64,000 nucleotides of DNA from positions 496,001 to 560,000 of the forward strand of contig NZ_JAUHPW010000001.1 in assembly GCF_030418455.1 (NCBI RefSeq), given 5' to 3'. Shown one piece after another: positions 25,849 to 33,787 of this stretch. Within the stretch, counting starts at the first letter, position 1. Each line of letters begins with the position of its first letter. The notes under the pieces are model-generated. The model was not told the DNA's origin. It worked only from the letters and a program-made list of their open reading frames with translations, and did no database searches. A program made the position numbers and the translations under genes. Source of the stretch: Demequina litoralis (GTDB lineage Bacteria > Actinomycetota > Actinomycetes > Actinomycetales > Demequinaceae).

Positions 25849-27483
25849 ATGTCCGACCTCCGCATCGCGCTCGCCCAGATCAACACCTGCGTGGGCGACA
25901 TCGCAGGTAACACCGCCCTCATCCTCGACCGCTGCCGTGCCGCGCACGCGCTCGGCGCGCACGTGGTGGCGTTCCCCGAGATGACCACCACCGGCTACCC
26001 GATCGAGGACCTCGCGCTGCGCGAGAGCTTCCAGCGCGCCGCCGCGGGCGCCGTCTCCACCATCGCCGAGGCCCTGGCCGACGAGGGGCTCGGGGAGCTC
26101 ATGGTGATCCTCGGCACGCTCGGGGTCTCCGAGGGTGGGATGCCGTTCAACCAGGCCGTGGTGCTGTCCGGCGGCGAGGTGGTCGCCCGCTACAACAAGC
26201 ATCATCTGCCCAACTACGGCGTCTTCGACGAGCGCCGCATCTTCGCCGCGGGCGAGGACGCGTGCGTGGTCTCCCCCGCATCGTCCCCCGTGGGCCTCGC
26301 GATCTGCGAGGACATCTGGCAGGACGGCGGCACCGTCGCCGCGCTGTCGGGCCGCGACCTGCGCCTGCTCGTGGTGCTCAACGGCTCGCCGTTCGAGGAG
26401 GGCAAGGGCCACACCCGCGTCGAGCTCGCCGCCAGGCGCGCCCGCGAGGTCGGGGCGCCGCTCGCGTACGTCAACATGTGGGGCGGCCAGGACGACCTGG
26501 TCTTCGACGGCCACTCGTTCATCGTGTCCGCCGAGGGCGAGGTCGTGGCCTCAGCGCCGGGCTTCACCGACGCCATGATCGTGTGGGACGTGCCGGAGGC
26601 CGGGGTGCCGGCCGAGCCGTCCGGCATCGCGCCGTCCGAGTCGCTCGACGAGCAGACCTACTGGGCCTGCGTCACCGGCCTGCGCGACTACGTGCGCAAG
26701 AGCGGGATGTCCAAGGTGGTGCTCGGCCTGTCCGGCGGCATCGACTCGGCGCTCGTCGCGGCCATCGCGGCCGATGCGCTGGGCGGCGAGAACGTCATCG
26801 GCGTCTCGATGCCGTCGCGCTACTCGTCCCCGCACTCGCGGGACGATGCGATGGACCTGGCCCACCGCATCGGCGCCGACTACCGCGTCCAGCACATCAT
26901 GCCGATGGTCGAGGCCTTCGAGCAGCAGATGGAGCTGTCGGCGGTCGCCGCGGAGAACATCCAGGCGCGGGTGCGCGGCATGATCCTCATGGGCATCTCG
27001 AACTCGGAGGGCGTCTTCACCCTCGCCACCGGCAACAAGTCGGAGCTCGCGGTCGGGTACTCGACCGTCTACGGCGACGCGGTGGGCGCCTTCGCCCCCA
27101 TCAAGGACCTCGACAAGACCCGCGTGTGGGAGCTGTCGCGGTGGCGCAACGCGTTCGCGCGCTCGCGCGGCGAGGTGGAGCCCATCCCCCAGAGCTCGAT
27201 CGACAAGGAGCCCTCGGCGGAGCTGCGCCCGGACCAGCGCGACAGCGACTCGCTGCCCGACTACGCGCTGCTCGACCAGGTCCTCGACGCGTACGTCGAG
27301 CACGCCGAGGGGCGCGAGGAGCTGCTCGCGCGCGGCTTCGACGCCGCGGTGGTCGACAAGGTGCTCGCGCTGGTCGACCGCGCCGAGTGGAAGCGCCGCC
27401 AGTACCCGCCGGGCCCCAAGGTGACCGCGCTGGCCTTCGGGCGCGACCGCCGGCTCCCGATCACGAGCCGCTGGGTGGAGTAG
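25849..27483 (+). CDS. nadE: Glutamine-dependent NAD+ synthetase
   Basis: 544 aa. The N-terminal nitrilase-like glutaminase domain has its triad in FPEMTTTGYP (Glu), KHHLPNYGVFDE (Lys) and LAICEDIW (Cys); ammonia passes to the C-terminal synthetase, whose P-loop is LGLSGGIDSALVAAIAADA and whose NaAD region is ATGNKSELAVGYSTVYGDAV. Length is that of the bacterial two-domain form of about 540 aa rather than the ~680-aa mycobacterial form. Promoter appears leaderless. Divergent from glnA2. Two GGACGATGCG copies occur in it, read as PASSP and DDAMD. Confidence 0.96.
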   Translation: MSDLRIALAQINTCVGDIAGNTALILDRCRAAHALGAHVVAFPEMTTTGYPIEDLALRESFQRAAAGAVSTIAEALADEGLGELMVILGTLGVSEGGMPFNQAVVLSGGEVVARYNKHHLPNYGVFDERRIFAAGEDACVVSPASSPVGLAICEDIWQDGGTVAALSGRDLRLLVVLNGSPFEEGKGHTRVELAARRAREVGAPLAYVNMWGGQDDLVFDGHSFIVSAEGEVVASAPGFTDAMIVWDVPEAGVPAEPSGIAPSESLDEQTYWACVTGLRDYVRKSGMSKVVLGLSGGIDSALVAAIAADALGGENVIGVSMPSRYSSPHSRDDAMDLAHRIGADYRVQHIMPMVEAFEQQMELSAVAAENIQARVRGMILMGISNSEGVFTLATGNKSELAVGYSTVYGDAVGAFAPIKDLDKTRVWELSRWRNAFARSRGEVEPIPQSSIDKEPSAELRPDQRDSDSLPDYALLDQVLDAYVEHAEGREELLARGFDAAVVDKVLALVDRAEWKRRQYPPGPKVTALAFGRDRRLPITSRWVE

Positions 27484-27515
27484 CGCCTCCCTGCCCCGCC
27501 GCCCCGTCATGCGCG

Positions 27516-27578
27516 CTGCGGGGAACTCGGCGACGGTTTCCGAAGGTTTGCGACTCCTGCGGGGAACTCAGCGACGGT
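27516..27578. repeat. Direct-repeat pair CTGCGGGGAACTC, 41-bp period
   Basis: A 22-bp unit at 27516-27537 recurs at 27557-27578 with one difference, between nadE and panB. Sequence differs from the 20492/63384 pairs but spacing and intergenic place match them. Confidence 0.7.
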
Positions 27579-27686
27579 CGCCGCCGCCAGGCTAGGCAGT
27601 CCCCGCACCACCAGCGGTATCGCTGGGGCGATGGAGCCGAACCGCTGGCGTCGCCGCCCCGTATCGCCCCGTGAGACAGTGGAGCC

Positions 27687-28493
27687 ATGAGCCGCAAGAA
27701 GGTCAGGATCCACCACTTCAAGGAGATGAAGCAGCGGGGCGAGAAGATCGCCATGCTGACGGCCTACGACTTCCCCACCGCCCGGGCGTTCGACGCCGGC
27801 GGCGCGGACATCCTCCTCGTGGGCGACTCCCTCGGCGACAACATGCTCGGCATGGAGTCGACGGTCCCGCTCACGCTCGACGAGATGGTCCCGTTCGCGC
27901 GCGCGGTGGTGCGCGGCGCCGAGCACGCATTCGTGGTCGCCGACCTCCCCTTCGGGTCGTACGAGGTCTCCCCCGAGCAGGCCGTGGAGTCGTCGATCCG
28001 CATGGTCAAGCTCTCCGGCGCGCACGCCATCAAGTTCGAGGGCGGCCGCCGCATCGCGCGCCAGGTCAGGGCCGTGACCGATGCGGGCATCCCCTTCTGC
28101 GGCCACCTCGGCTTCACCCCGCAGTCCGAGACCGCCCTCGGTGGTCGCCGGATCCAGGGCCGTGGCGACCACGGCATCGAGGACCTCGTCGCGGACGCGC
28201 TCGCGCTCCAGGAGGCCGGCGCCTTCGCCGTCGTCCTCGAGATGGTCATCGCGCCCGCCGCGAAGGCCGTGACCGAGGCGCTCGACATCCCCACCATCGG
28301 CATCGGCGCGGGCCCCGACACGGACGGCCAGGTGCTCGTGTGGCTCGACATGGCCGGCGTCGGCGAGTGGCACCCGCGCTTCTCGAAGCAGTTCGGCGCG
28401 GTGGGCCAGGCCATGGTCGACGCGTCCGCGGCCTACGTCGACGAGGTCAAGGCCGTCACCTTCCCCGCCGCCGAGCACACCTTCGACTCCTGA
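27687..28493 (+). CDS. panB: 3-methyl-2-oxobutanoate hydroxymethyltransferase
   Basis: 268 aa; transfers a hydroxymethyl group from methylene-tetrahydrofolate to ketoisovalerate to give ketopantoate in pantothenate synthesis. Family motifs: MLTAYDFPTARAFDAGGAD, LVGDSLGDNMLGMESTVPLT, DLPFGSYEVSPEQAV, IKFEGGRR, CGHLGFTPQS. ATG at 27687 is preceded by GAGACAGTGGAGCC, leaving room for either a weak Shine-Dalgarno or a near-leaderless start. The glnE, glnA2, panB neighbourhood is conserved among actinobacteria. An SDR gene follows after 4 bp. Confidence 0.96.
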   Translation: MSRKKVRIHHFKEMKQRGEKIAMLTAYDFPTARAFDAGGADILLVGDSLGDNMLGMESTVPLTLDEMVPFARAVVRGAEHAFVVADLPFGSYEVSPEQAVESSIRMVKLSGAHAIKFEGGRRIARQVRAVTDAGIPFCGHLGFTPQSETALGGRRIQGRGDHGIEDLVADALALQEAGAFAVVLEMVIAPAAKAVTEALDIPTIGIGAGPDTDGQVLVWLDMAGVGEWHPRFSKQFGAVGQAMVDASAAYVDEVKAVTFPAAEHTFDS

Positions 28494-28497
28494 GCGC

Positions 28498-29349
28498 ATG
28501 GCGTCGATCGTCGTCACCGGCTCCGAGGGCAAGCTCGGACGCCACGTCGTCGCGCGCCTGACCGGCGACGGCCACGCCGTCCACCGCCTCGACGCCAAGC
28601 CGCTGCCGCCGGCGATGGACTACACGCGCGTCGACCTCACGGACGCCGGCCAGGCGATGGACGCGATGTTCGGCGTGCAGGACCGCTACGGCGCGGTCGA
28701 TGCCGTGGTCCATCTCGCCGCGGTCCCGGCCCCCGGCCAGATGACCGACGTCGCGACCTTCCACCACAACATCGCCGCGACGTTCAACGTCTTCCAGGGC
28801 GCGCGCCGCGCCGGCATCACGAACGTGGTCTACGCCTCCTCCGAGACGGTGCTGGGTCTCCCGTTCGAGACCCCGCCGCCCTACATCCCCGTCGACGAGG
28901 AGTACGACGCCCGCCCCGAGTCGCACTACTCGCTGGTCAAGCACCTCGAGGAGCAGATGGCGATCCAGCTGTGCCGCTGGGACCCCGCGCTGAAGATCAT
29001 CGCGCTGCGGTTCTCCAACGTCATGGACGTCGAGGACTACGCTTCCTTCCCTGCCTTCGACGAGGACCCCCAGGCCCGCCGCTGGAACCTCTGGGGCTAC
29101 ATCGACGGCCGCGACGGCGCGCGGGCGGTGGCGACGGCGCTCGACTACGAGCCGCGCGGCTTCGACCGCTTCGTCATCGCGAATGCGGACACCGTGATGT
29201 CGCGCGCCTCGGCGGACCTGGCGGCCGCGGAGTTCCCCGGCATCCCGGTCGTCAAGGAGCTCGGCGAGCACGAGACGATGCTCAGCATCGACAAGGCGCG
29301 CCGCCTGCTCGGCTACGAGCCTCAGCACTCCTGGCGCCACCACGTGTAA
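28498..29349 (+). CDS. NAD-dependent epimerase/dehydratase-type extended SDR
   Basis: 283 aa. Rossmann glycine motif VTGSEGKLGRHV at residues 5-16, HLAAVPAPG, the active-site YSLVK (Tyr near 144) after ASSETVLG, and an NVMD substrate segment. This is the uronate dehydrogenase/sugar epimerase-like branch; substrate unknown. It starts 4 bp after panB and is likely in the same transcript, though a pantothenate role is not implied by the motifs. Ends 10 bp before the next gene. Confidence 0.85.
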   Translation: MASIVVTGSEGKLGRHVVARLTGDGHAVHRLDAKPLPPAMDYTRVDLTDAGQAMDAMFGVQDRYGAVDAVVHLAAVPAPGQMTDVATFHHNIAATFNVFQGARRAGITNVVYASSETVLGLPFETPPPYIPVDEEYDARPESHYSLVKHLEEQMAIQLCRWDPALKIIALRFSNVMDVEDYASFPAFDEDPQARRWNLWGYIDGRDGARAVATALDYEPRGFDRFVIANADTVMSRASADLAAAEFPGIPVVKELGEHETMLSIDKARRLLGYEPQHSWRHHV

Positions 29350-29359
29350 CTTCCCTCGT

Positions 29360-29836
29360 ATGAGGGACGATGCGGCGGTCACCGGGCGCGGGGCACGTGC
29401 CGGCGCATGGGTCGCCGCATCCGCCGGCGCGGTGCTGTGGGTGCTGCTGGTGCAGGCGGCGCAGGGCTTCGCCGGGTCCAGGAATCGCGGCTGGCTGGGC
29501 AACGCGACGGGTCTGGAGACGGCGGCGCCGTGGCTCGCGCTGCTGCTCGCCGCGATGGCGGCGGTCGTGGTCCTCACCGTCGTCGCCGCCCGACCACGCG
29601 CGTCCTGGCGCACCTCGCTCGCAGGACTCGTCGCGGCCGCCGTCGAGCTCGTCGCGGCGATCGTCGTCGTGACCTGGGACTATCCGGAGTCAGGGCTGGG
29701 CATCCTCGGCTTCGTGTTCGCCCTGTGGATGGCGATCGTCCACGCCTTCGCCTCGATCGCGGGCTTCGGGGGCGCGTGGATCGACCGCCTGCCGCCGCGT
29801 CGCACTGCGGACGAGGTCATCCCTCCAGCGGCGTGA
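29360..29836 (+). CDS. Small integral membrane protein, function unknown
   Basis: 158 aa with four helices (ASAGAVLWVLLVQAAQGFA, APWLALLLAAMAAVVVLTVV, LVAAAVELVAAIVVVTW, ILGFVFALWMAIVHAFASIA). Not recognised. The first codons (MRDDAAV) are encoded by a GGACGATGCG copy, so the true start could lie further in; no clear ribosome site is seen for either. Its 3' end overlaps the convergent gene at 29817 by 20 bp. Confidence 0.65.
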   Translation: MRDDAAVTGRGARAGAWVAASAGAVLWVLLVQAAQGFAGSRNRGWLGNATGLETAAPWLALLLAAMAAVVVLTVVAARPRASWRTSLAGLVAAAVELVAAIVVVTWDYPESGLGILGFVFALWMAIVHAFASIAGFGGAWIDRLPPRRTADEVIPPAA

Positions 29837-30764
29837 GCGCCGGCGCCTCCCAGGTCCCGTCCACGATCTCGGGCCGCGGCCGGTACAGCCGCAGCACGAT
29901 CCCCCAGCCGTCGGGCACGGGGATGTCGTTCGGCCCGGCCGGGTCCCCGTGGACCATCCGCACGGTCACTGCGCCCGCATCGTCCGGCGTCGCGGTGACG
30001 CTGTTGACCGTGTAGCGGTCGAACGGGTTCGGCTCGAAGAAGCCGTCGCCGTTGTACACGGAGATCGACCAGAAGGCGTCGACGGGGACGTCGGCGAGGA
30101 CCATCTCGTAGTCCGCGCCGGGCGTCGCGGGGGCGAGGGACACGTAGACGGCCTCGCTCGTCGGCAGCCCGCCCCACCCGGCGGCGGTGCCGATGAGGTG
30201 GTGGACGGGGTCGACCTCCTCCGCGCGGCCGAACGCGCCCGTGTAGTCGGACAGCCCCGCGGCGAGAGCGAGCAGCGCGGCGCGGGTGGCGTCCAGGCTC
30301 GCGGCATCGTAGTCGGGGTAGGCGAACGGCTCTCCCCCGCCGCCCGCGAGCGACACCTGGTCCTGGAGGGCTCCGACGGCGGCGACGTCCTCCGCGCTCG
30401 CCGGGTCGACCAGGATGCGCAGCGCCACCAGCGCGTACCGTGTCCCCACGGTCGCCTCGTCGAGGACGTGCTCGCCCGCATCGTGCAGGATCACCGGGAT
30501 GTGGTGGTCGTTGGTCACGATCATCGCCGACAGGTAGCGCCCGCCGGCGTCGGGCAGCGTCAGCGTCGCGGGCGCGGCGAGGTCGACGACCCCGAAGCTG
30601 TAGAGCGTGCCGCGGTTCATGCGGATGACGGTCTGCTGGTCGATCGGCGTGGGCGCGCGATGGTGCGCGAGGCGCCCGGGGCCGCCTGCGCTCCGCTGGA
30701 TGTCCGCGAACATGCGGTCGGTCTCCGCGCGCACGAAGCTGTCGACGTTGACACGGATCGCCAT
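29817..30764 (-). CDS. DUF1254/DUF1214-like protein
   Basis: 315 aa, no signal peptide. The N-terminus VRAETDRMFADIQ and QQTVIRMNRGTLYSFGVVDL, and the C-terminal block FWSISVYNGDGFFEPNPFDR followed by PDGWGIVLRLYRP, are those of the paired DUF1254/DUF1214 proteins, whose function is unknown. ATG at 30764 has GAGGAGG 7 nt ahead; upstream open frame is shadow. It overlaps its convergent neighbour by 20 bp. Probably cytoplasmic; often annotated near carbohydrate or lipid genes but nothing here fixes a role. Confidence 0.8.
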   Translation of the reverse strand: MAIRVNVDSFVRAETDRMFADIQRSAGGPGRLAHHRAPTPIDQQTVIRMNRGTLYSFGVVDLAAPATLTLPDAGGRYLSAMIVTNDHHIPVILHDAGEHVLDEATVGTRYALVALRILVDPASAEDVAAVGALQDQVSLAGGGGEPFAYPDYDAASLDATRAALLALAAGLSDYTGAFGRAEEVDPVHHLIGTAAGWGGLPTSEAVYVSLAPATPGADYEMVLADVPVDAFWSISVYNGDGFFEPNPFDRYTVNSVTATPDDAGAVTVRMVHGDPAGPNDIPVPDGWGIVLRLYRPRPEIVDGTWEAPALTPLEG

Positions 30765-30805
30765 GACATTGCCTCCTCGTTGAGGCGGATCCTCCGACGC
30801 GGGGT

Positions 30806-31006
30806 CTACGACTCGTTCCGCCAACGGTCGTCGTCGTCCTCCCACTGCTCGTTGCGCGCCTTCGCGATCTCGAGAGCGCCGGCCGCCTCCTCGAACGTGG
30901 GATACGGCCCCATGAGGTGCTCCCACGAGCTCTGACGGCCCTTCTCCACCATCTTCGTCCGGGTGTTGAAGTAGTACTCGACCGGCTGGTCGCTCTCGGG
31001 TGACAT
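30806..31006 (-). CDS. Small SPOR-like protein beside map
   Basis: 66 aa, hydrophilic. VEYYFNTRTKMVEKGRQSSW and LMGPYPTFEEAAGALEIAKA are the pattern of the short SPOR-like proteins that lie beside methionine aminopeptidase in actinobacteria. Two ATGs are possible; GGAGG at 31016-31020 is best spaced for 31006. Ends in an acidic DDDD-W tail. Divergent from map with about 30 bp between them. Function unknown. Confidence 0.75.
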   Translation of the reverse strand: MSPESDQPVEYYFNTRTKMVEKGRQSSWEHLMGPYPTFEEAAGALEIAKARNEQWEDDDDRWRNES

Positions 31007-31024
31007 CGGCATCGCCTCCGTGAA

Positions 31025-31030
31025 TAGACT
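31025..31030 (+). promoter_or_regulatory. -10 element TAGACT of a leaderless map transcript
   Basis: TAGACT lies 7 nt before ATG 31038 with no ribosome site between, the leaderless arrangement. It fits inside the 31-bp gap shared with the divergent small gene. Confidence 0.5.
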
Positions 31031-31037
31031 GCCAGGC

Positions 31038-31919
31038 ATGAGCCCCGTACGCGAGAGCATCACCAAGGGCGCCGTGTCCTCGATCCGCGAGGTCCCCGCC
31101 GCGATCGCGCGGCCCGAGTACGTCGGACGCAAGCGCGCAGCCATGTGGGGTGGCGGAGACGTCCACGACACCGAGACCATCGAGAAGATCCGGATCAGCG
31201 CGCGGATCGCCGCGCAAGCGCTGGCCGAGGTCGGGCGCCACGTCGCCCCCGGCGTCACCACCGACGAGCTCGACCGCATCGGCCACGAGTTCGTCCTCGA
31301 CCACGGCGCCTACCCGTCGACGCTCGGCTACCCGGGTGCCGCCGGCCGCCCCGCCTTCCCCAAGTCGCTGTGCACCTCGGTCAACGAGGTGATCTGCCAC
31401 GGCATCCCCGACTCGACCGTGATCGAGGAGGGCGACATCGTCAAGGTCGACATCACCGCCTTCAAGAACGGCGTGCATGGCGACAACTGCGGCTCGTTCA
31501 TCGCGGGCGAGGGCTCGCCCGAGGCGGTCAAGCTGGTCGCCACCACGCACGAGGCGATGATGCGCGGCATCAAGGCGGCGCAGCCCGGCCGCGAGGTCAA
31601 CGTCATCGGCCGCGTCATCGAGAAGTACGCGGCGCGCTTCGGCTTCGAGTCGGTGCGCAGCTACACCGGGCACGGCGTGGGACCCGCGTTCCACACCGGC
31701 CTGGTCATCCCCCACTACGACGCGGCGCCGCACCACGACGACGTCATCGAGGTGGGCATGGTCTTCACCGTCGAGCCGATGCTGTGCATGGGCTCGGAGG
31801 AGAACCACGAGTGGAAGGACGGCTGGACGGTCGTCACCGACGACGGCTCGTGGGTAGCGCAGTTCGAGCACACCATCGTCATCACGGAGACCGGACCGGA
31901 GGTCCTCACGCTGCCATGA
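31038..31919 (+). CDS. map: Methionine aminopeptidase type I
   Basis: 293 aa; removes the initiator Met from new proteins. Metal ligands appear in VDITAFKNGVHGDNC (two Asp), SYTGHGVGPAFHT (His), FTVEPML (Glu) and AQFEHTIVIT (Glu). The ~40-residue N-terminal extension (GRKRAAMWGGGDVHD) is the linker-type extension of the MapB group. I use ATG at 31038 rather than the one at 31020 because the -10 fits it. Overlaps ppgK as ATGA. Confidence 0.95.
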   Translation: MSPVRESITKGAVSSIREVPAAIARPEYVGRKRAAMWGGGDVHDTETIEKIRISARIAAQALAEVGRHVAPGVTTDELDRIGHEFVLDHGAYPSTLGYPGAAGRPAFPKSLCTSVNEVICHGIPDSTVIEEGDIVKVDITAFKNGVHGDNCGSFIAGEGSPEAVKLVATTHEAMMRGIKAAQPGREVNVIGRVIEKYAARFGFESVRSYTGHGVGPAFHTGLVIPHYDAAPHHDDVIEVGMVFTVEPMLCMGSEENHEWKDGWTVVTDDGSWVAQFEHTIVITETGPEVLTLP

Positions 31920-32752
31920 GCAAGAACATCGCGATCGGGGTCGACATCGGCGGCACCGGCATCAAGGCCGCTCCCGTCAACCTCAAGACAGGCAAGTTCA
32001 CCGACGACCGCTACCGGATCCCCACGCCGCAGCCGTCGACCCCGGACGCGATCGCGCGCACGGTCGCCAAGGTGATCGCCAAGTTCAACCCGTCGAAGAA
32101 GGTGCCCATCGGCGTGGCCTTCCCCGGCGTGGTCCAGCACGGGATCGTCAAGACCGCCGCGAACGTCGACGACTCGTGGATCGGCACCGACCTGCGCGCC
32201 ATCATCCGCGACTACGCCGGACACGACGTGCACGTGCTCAACGACGCGGACGCCGCCGGCTTCGGCGAGTACAAGTTCGGTGCCGCGCACGGCCGCAACG
32301 GGTCGATCCTCATGACAACGCTCGGCACCGGCATCGGCACCGCGATGATCGTCGACGGCACCCTCGTGCCCAACCTCGAGCTCGGGCACATCATGATCGA
32401 CGGCCACGACGCCGAGGACCGGGCGGCGGAGTCCGCGCGGGACCGCTACGGCTACGACTGGGACCAGTGGATCGAGCAGCTCCAGAAGTACTACTCCGAG
32501 ATGGAGCGGCTGCTCTGGCCCGACCTCATCATCGTGGGCGGCGGCGTCTCGAAGTCGCACCACATGTTCCTGCCGAAGCTGCGCCTGCGCGCACCCATCG
32601 TGCCCGCGGAGCTGCTCAACGGCGCCGGCATCGTGGGCGCCGCGGCCGCCGCTGCGGCGGCGGACAAGCGCGAGCGCGACGAGGTGAAGGCCGCCGAGAA
32701 GGCGGGCAGGAAGGCCGACAAGAAGGCCGCGAAGGAGTCCGCCGAGGCGTGA
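31916..32752 (+). CDS. ppgK: Polyphosphate glucokinase (ROK family)
   Basis: 278 aa; phosphorylates glucose using polyphosphate (and ATP). IGVDIGGTGIKAAPVNLKTG at the N-terminus and the sugar site VLNDADAAGFGEYKFG match PPGK, and LGTGIGTAMIVDG plus LELGHIMIDGHDAEDRAAES complete the core. It lacks the ROK zinc cysteine cluster, as PPGK does. The C-terminus adds a Lys/Ala-rich tail (EKAGRKADKKAAKESAEA) of about 30 residues. Translationally coupled to map. PPGK is a typical actinobacterial enzyme. Confidence 0.93.
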   Translation: MSKNIAIGVDIGGTGIKAAPVNLKTGKFTDDRYRIPTPQPSTPDAIARTVAKVIAKFNPSKKVPIGVAFPGVVQHGIVKTAANVDDSWIGTDLRAIIRDYAGHDVHVLNDADAAGFGEYKFGAAHGRNGSILMTTLGTGIGTAMIVDGTLVPNLELGHIMIDGHDAEDRAAESARDRYGYDWDQWIEQLQKYYSEMERLLWPDLIIVGGGVSKSHHMFLPKLRLRAPIVPAELLNGAGIVGAAAAAAAADKRERDEVKAAEKAGRKADKKAAKESAEA

Positions 32753-32810
32753 GCCGCTAGCGCGCCGCAGCACGCGGCTCGGCGCCCGGCGGTGCGCAGC
32801 GGGCGCGAGG

Positions 32811-32848
32811 CGCGCATCGTCCCCCGGCTCCCGCAGGGACGATGCGCG
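32811..32848. terminator. Bidirectional terminator built from an inverted GGACGATGCG pair
   Basis: Left arm 32811-32823 and right arm 32836-32848 are perfect complements over 13 bp with a 12-nt loop. Each arm contains the whole 10-mer, in opposite orientation. It lies between convergent ppgK and PadR genes, 58 and 7 bp from their stops. This is how Haemophilus and Neisseria uptake sequences are often reused. Confidence 0.8.
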
Positions 32849-32855
32849 GGCCGCC

Positions 32856-33545
32856 TCAGCCGTCGGCGTCCGCGAGCAGCCGGTAGAGGTCACGCCGGGC
32901 GGCGCCGACCACGTCGACTGCCTTGGCCGCGACCTCCGTGCCGTGGTCGTGGCGCATGACGTGGTGGACCGCGTCGCGCAGCGCGTCGAGCTCGCGGCGC
33001 AGCGCGATCATCTGCTGCTCGCGGTCGTCGACCTCGAACAGCGCGTCGAGCTCGCCCGCGTGGGCCTCCGCCCACTCGTCGCCGGCGGGCGTGAGCGAGG
33101 CGACCTTGCGCCCCTCGACGGTGTCGACGGCGACCAGGCCCTCGTCCTCGAGCGACTGCAGGGTCGGGTAGATCGAGCCGGGGCTCGGCACCCATGCGCC
33201 GCCGCTGCGCTCCTCGATCTCGCGGATGAGCTCGTAGCCGTGACGCGGCTGATCCGCGAGCAGCAGCAGCACCGCGACGCGCACGTCGCCGCGCGACCGG
33301 CCGCCTCCGCGGCCGCGCCCTCGCCCTCGTCCCGCGCCGGGCCCCCCGGGTCCGCCTCGGCCCGGTCCGCCGTGGCGTCCACGACCTCTGCCGTGCGGGC
33401 CGTCGAGGCCCTCCGTCTCGTCGTGCGCGCCGAAGCCGCCGCGGCGGCCCCGTGCCCCGCGCCCCTCGGACGCGTCGGCCCATGCCTGGCCGGTGATGTC
33501 GCCGCGGAACCCCCGCGGCCCGGGTCGCTGATGCGTGTGCCTCAT
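32856..33545 (-). CDS. PadR-family transcriptional regulator with Gly/Arg-rich N-terminus
   Basis: 229 aa. The winged-helix domain starts near residue 87: DVRVAVLLLLADQPRHGYEL, then WVPSPGSIYPTLQSLEDEGL and GRKVASLTPAG, followed by a C-terminal dimer helix. The first ~85 residues are a low-complexity Gly/Arg/Pro region (RGRGRGRGGGRS and similar), which may bind nucleic acid non-specifically; such tails occur in some actinobacterial PadR proteins. An operator-like repeat sits 24 bp upstream, suggesting autorepression. No transporter or other likely target is adjacent except the divergent acyl-CoA ligase. Confidence 0.9.
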   Translation of the reverse strand: MRHTHQRPGPRGFRGDITGQAWADASEGRGARGRRGGFGAHDETEGLDGPHGRGRGRHGGPGRGGPGGPGAGRGRGRGRGGGRSRGDVRVAVLLLLADQPRHGYELIREIEERSGGAWVPSPGSIYPTLQSLEDEGLVAVDTVEGRKVASLTPAGDEWAEAHAGELDALFEVDDREQQMIALRRELDALRDAVHHVMRHDHGTEVAAKAVDVVGAARRDLYRLLADADG

Positions 33546-33568
33546 GACCCGCTCCTCTCTGTATGACT

Positions 33569-33594
33569 TATCGTTGCGCTATCACGATATATCG
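33569..33594. promoter_or_regulatory. Candidate PadR operator
   Basis: TATCGT (33569-33574) and ACGATA (33584-33589) form an inverted repeat, followed by the perfect 10-bp palindrome CGATATATCG (33585-33594). The AT-rich patch lies just before the PadR start and would cover its promoter; PadR proteins commonly bind ATAT-type palindromes. Confidence 0.55.
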
Positions 33595-33741
33595 CGTTAC
33601 GGACGTTGACAACCCCCTCGTTCCCGACGGTGCGCACGGTTCCCGGCGCGACGCGCCGGCGCCCCCGCCGCATCGTCCCTCCGCGCCCCGCGTGTCGGGA
33701 CCGGCACCGTGCGCACCGAAGGGACGGGGACGCGAGGTGGG

Positions 33742-33759
33742 ACCTACGGCGCCGTAGGT
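33742..33759. promoter_or_regulatory. Perfect 18-bp palindrome before the acyl-CoA ligase
   Basis: ACCTACGGCGCCGTAGGT reads the same on both strands. It ends 15 bp before the -10 at 33775, so a bound protein would cover the -35 region. Strong operator candidate; the cognate regulator is not identifiable here, and a TetR-type fatty acid regulator is a guess. Confidence 0.65.
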
Positions 33760-33774
33760 TATGGTCGCGCTGCC

Positions 33775-33780
33775 TAGGAT
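33775..33780 (+). promoter_or_regulatory. -10 element TAGGAT of a leaderless transcript
   Basis: TAGGAT ends 7 nt before ATG 33788, with no Shine-Dalgarno between. Together with the palindrome at 33742-33759 it defines a compact regulated promoter. Confidence 0.55.
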
Positions 33781-33787
33781 TGCTGGC

